A DNA stretch of 7,729 bases from Prosthecobacter sp. (lineage in GTDB: Bacteria; Verrucomicrobiota; Verrucomicrobiia; Verrucomicrobiales; Verrucomicrobiaceae): the NCBI GenBank assembly GCA_020216965.1, contig JAIWOJ010000085.1:1-7729 (forward strand), read 5' to 3'. The position numbers and the translations under genes are program-made. Shown in pieces: positions 5,551 through 7,729 of this stretch; the stretch's first letter is position 1, and the number at the start of each line of letters is the position of its first letter. The notes under the pieces are model-generated. The model saw only the letters and a list, made by a program, of their open reading frames with translations, did not search any database and had not been told where the DNA came from.

Positions 5551-7729
5551 ATGGACCGATCTGCACGCATCCGCCTTGCCGCTTTGCTCTTGAATGGCAG
5601 CATCTTTGCCGCCGAGCCTTTTCCCACCCCTTTCAACACCGAAAAAGGCTCACCCATGCCGGCGGAGGAGGCTGCAGCCACCATGCAGCTCCCGCCTGGC
5701 TTCAAATGCATCGTTTTCGCCGCTGAGCCAGACGTGCAGCAGCCCATCGCCATGGCCTGGGATGCCAAAGGTAGGCTCTGGGTGGCGGAAAACTACACCT
5801 ATGCGGAAAATCCCGCGCGCTGGGACACGAAGCTGCGCGACCGCCTCATCATCTTGGAGGACAAGGACGGCGATGGCAGGCACGACGAGCGCAAGGTCTT
5901 CTGGGAGCAGGGCACCTACCTGACCAGCGTGGAGATCGGCTATGGCGGCGTGTGGATTTTGCATGACGGCACGCTCAGCTTCATCGCGGACAAAAACGGC
6001 GACGATGTGCCGGACGGTGCCCCCGAGGTGCTGCTGGATGGTTTTAATACGAAGACCATCGGCCACAACATCGTCAACGGCCTGCGCTGGGGCCCTGACG
6101 GCTGGCTGTATGGTCGCCACGGCATCACGGATACCTCCGCCGTCGGTGCGCCAGGCACGCCTGCGGACAAACGCGTGCGCATGAACTGCGCCATCTGGCG
6201 CTACCACCCCACGCGCAAGGTGCTGGAGACGGTGGCGCACGGCGGCACGAACTCCTGGGGCCATGATTGGAATGCGGAGGGCGAGCTGTTCATGATCAAC
6301 ACCGTCATCGGCCATCTCTGGCACGTCATCCCCGGTGCCTACTACCGCCGCATGTTCGGCACCCACCTGAACCCGCATGTGTATGAGGTCATTGAGCAGA
6401 CCGCCGACCATTTCCACTGGGACACAGGCGCAGAAAAATGGAGCGACATCCGCAACGGCATCAGCGGCAAGACCAAAGAACTCGGCGGCGGTCATGCCCA
6501 CGTCGGCATGTTGATCTATCAGGGGGGCACCTGGCCGAAGGAATACCACGGCGCGATGCTCACCTGCAACCTGCACGGCAACCGCATCAACATGGACCGC
6601 CTCGTTCGCGAAGGCTGCGGCTACACCGGCAAACACGCGCCCGACTTCATGCAGGCCAAGGACACCTGGTTCCGCGGCATCGACCTCCTCACCGGCCCCG
6701 ACGGCAACGTCTTCGTCGCCGACTGGAGCGACACCGGCGAATGCCACGACAACGACGGCGTGCATCGGACCAGCGGGCGGATTTACAAGATCGTGTATGG
6801 GGGTGAACGAGGCAAAAAAGATGCCTACTGGCACCAGCGGATGACCTGGGTGGACCGGACGGATCGGGCTGACCCGTTGGACCCGGCGGACCTTTCGGAT
6901 GGGCTGAAGCGCCTGCATCTGGCTTCTTCCCTGCAGCGCCTGCCCCTCGAAGCCCGCTGGCCCATCGCCACAGCGCTTGCTCAGCGTGAGGACGATGCGA
7001 ATGACCGGCAGCAGCCGCTCATGATCTGGTATGGGATCGAGCCCGCCGTCGCGGCGGACCCGATGAAGGGCGTGGAGTTCATCGCCAGCGCGAAGATTCC
7101 CACCGTGCGCCGACTTGTCGCCCGTCGCATCGCCGAGGACATCGAGAAGCAGCCCGCCGCCGTCGATGCGCTCGTGGCGCTGATGGCGAAGGATGCGAAC
7201 GTGCGCGCCGATCTGCTCGCTGGCATGGCCGCAGGTCTCGATGGCCTCAGCAAGGCCCCGAAGCCGAAGGGCTGGGAGGAGTTCAGTAGGCTTGCTCGCC
7301 AGAGCAAGGAGGGCAGCCCCGCCAACACCGCAAACCCCAACTCTGGCGAGTTAGCCTACATCAATCAGCTCTCCCTCGTCTTTGGCAGCGGACGCGCGGT
7401 GGAGGAGCTGATCACCCTCGTCAAAGACACGGTAGGCGACGCCAACGCGCGGCGGAATGCCTTTACCAGCCTCACGCGCAGCACCAGCCCGGAGCTGTTC
7501 AAGGTCGTGCGCGGGCTCATCAATGACAAAGTGCTCGGCACCGCAGCCCGCAGTGCGCTCGCGGCTTACGATGACCCGAACATCCCGAAAGCCCTGCTGA
7601 ATCCCTGGCCCGGTCGCAGCGAGGAGCAGCAGGCGGCCACTGTGGCCACGCTGGTCTCACGCCCTGCCTTTGCCCATGCCCTGCTGGATGCCGTGAAGTC
7701 CGGCCAGGTGCCAAAGGCGCTCATCACAC
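5551..7729 (+). CDS. PVC-type membrane-bound dehydrogenase / heme-binding protein, 3' part missing
   Basis: From the ATG at 5551 the frame stays open for 726 codons to the window edge. Residues 1-21 (MDRSARIRLAALLLNGSIFAA) form a basic, then hydrophobic, likely signal peptide, so export is expected. Residues about 45-416 match the N-terminal beta-propeller of the large Planctomycete/Verrucomicrobium 'putative membrane-bound dehydrogenase' family (TIGR02604-like, related to glucose/sorbosone dehydrogenases): LPPGFK (47-52), AMAWDAKGRLWVAENYTY (67-84), GHNIVNGLRWGPDGWLYGRHG (split at 171-191), GGGHAHVG (312-319), and LTGPDGNVFVADWSD (380-394). Two EF-hand-like acidic loops, DKDGDGRHDE (104-113) and DKNGDDVPDG (147-156), suggest calcium binding. 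From about 445 the protein is helical and HEAT-like. Full-length relatives end in a cytochrome-type CxxCH heme domain, not seen here because the window stops. The sugar or alcohol substrate is unknown. No Shine-Dalgarno or clear promoter precedes it; the repeat block separates it from ahcY. Confidence 0.88.
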   Translation, partial: MDRSARIRLAALLLNGSIFAAEPFPTPFNTEKGSPMPAEEAAATMQLPPGFKCIVFAAEPDVQQPIAMAWDAKGRLWVAENYTYAENPARWDTKLRDRLIILEDKDGDGRHDERKVFWEQGTYLTSVEIGYGGVWILHDGTLSFIADKNGDDVPDGAPEVLLDGFNTKTIGHNIVNGLRWGPDGWLYGRHGITDTSAVGAPGTPADKRVRMNCAIWRYHPTRKVLETVAHGGTNSWGHDWNAEGELFMINTVIGHLWHVIPGAYYRRMFGTHLNPHVYEVIEQTADHFHWDTGAEKWSDIRNGISGKTKELGGGHAHVGMLIYQGGTWPKEYHGAMLTCNLHGNRINMDRLVREGCGYTGKHAPDFMQAKDTWFRGIDLLTGPDGNVFVADWSDTGECHDNDGVHRTSGRIYKIVYGGERGKKDAYWHQRMTWVDRTDRADPLDPADLSDGLKRLHLASSLQRLPLEARWPIATALAQREDDANDRQQPLMIWYGIEPAVAADPMKGVEFIASAKIPTVRRLVARRIAEDIEKQPAAVDALVALMAKDANVRADLLAGMAAGLDGLSKAPKPKGWEEFSRLARQSKEGSPANTANPNSGELAYINQLSLVFGSGRAVEELITLVKDTVGDANARRNAFTSLTRSTSPELFKVVRGLINDKVLGTAARSALAAYDDPNIPKALLNPWPGRSEEQQAATVATLVSRPAFAHALLDAVKSGQVPKALIT

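Noticed and set aside
5202..5768. Overlapping open frames of about 175 codons on both strands across the ahcY 3' end and repeat block
   Set aside because: They translate the 81-bp repeat and out-of-frame parts of the flanking genes; no start context and no family resemblance.
5650..6918. 422-codon open frame on the minus strand
   Set aside because: It is antisense to the PVC-type dehydrogenase, which has clear family motifs in the plus frame. The antisense product is Val/Ala/His-rich without a recognisable domain.

Overview
The window reads like a chromosomal segment of a GC-rich bacterium of the PVC superphylum, most likely Verrucomicrobiota and perhaps close to Prosthecobacter/Verrucomicrobium; the genus is only a guess. 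The indicators are a PVC-type secreted dehydrogenase with EF-hand-like loops, a secreted PQQ-like beta-propeller protein whose mature start reads ADWAQFRGPQG, a secreted cyanophycinase-like protein, an EboE homologue, and start codons with almost no Shine-Dalgarno sequence.

Layout: (1) 1-1164, minus strand: a secreted cyanophycinase-like peptidase (family S51) that runs off the left edge. (2) 1280-2455, plus: eboE, a TIM-barrel 'metabolite traffic' protein, divergent from gene 1. (3) 2459-3682, minus: an exported eight-repeat PQQ-like beta-propeller protein, convergent with eboE with only 3 bases between the stop codons. (4) 3683-3901: a divergent intergenic region with three inverted repeats, the best being a 10-bp arm/10-bp gap/10-bp arm palindrome just upstream of ahcY. 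(5) 3902-5305, plus: ahcY, S-adenosylhomocysteine hydrolase, complete and with all key residues. (6) 5306-5550: a noncoding gap holding an 81-bp tandem repeat (two copies and the start of a third). Each copy contains a 54-bp element that can fold into a three-way junction. (7) 5551-7729, plus: a PVC-type membrane-bound dehydrogenase/heme-binding protein, cut by the right edge.

The genes do not form one operon: strands alternate (-, +, -, +, +) and only the last two share a direction, separated by the repeat block. Functionally they are a housekeeping methyl-cycle enzyme (AhcY) among accessory genes, three of which encode exported proteins. I see no clear new multi-gene system. The most interesting items are the repeat block, the candidate ahcY operator, the Asp-to-Cys change in the cyanophycinase-like active site, and an EboE gene with no other ebo gene beside it in this window.
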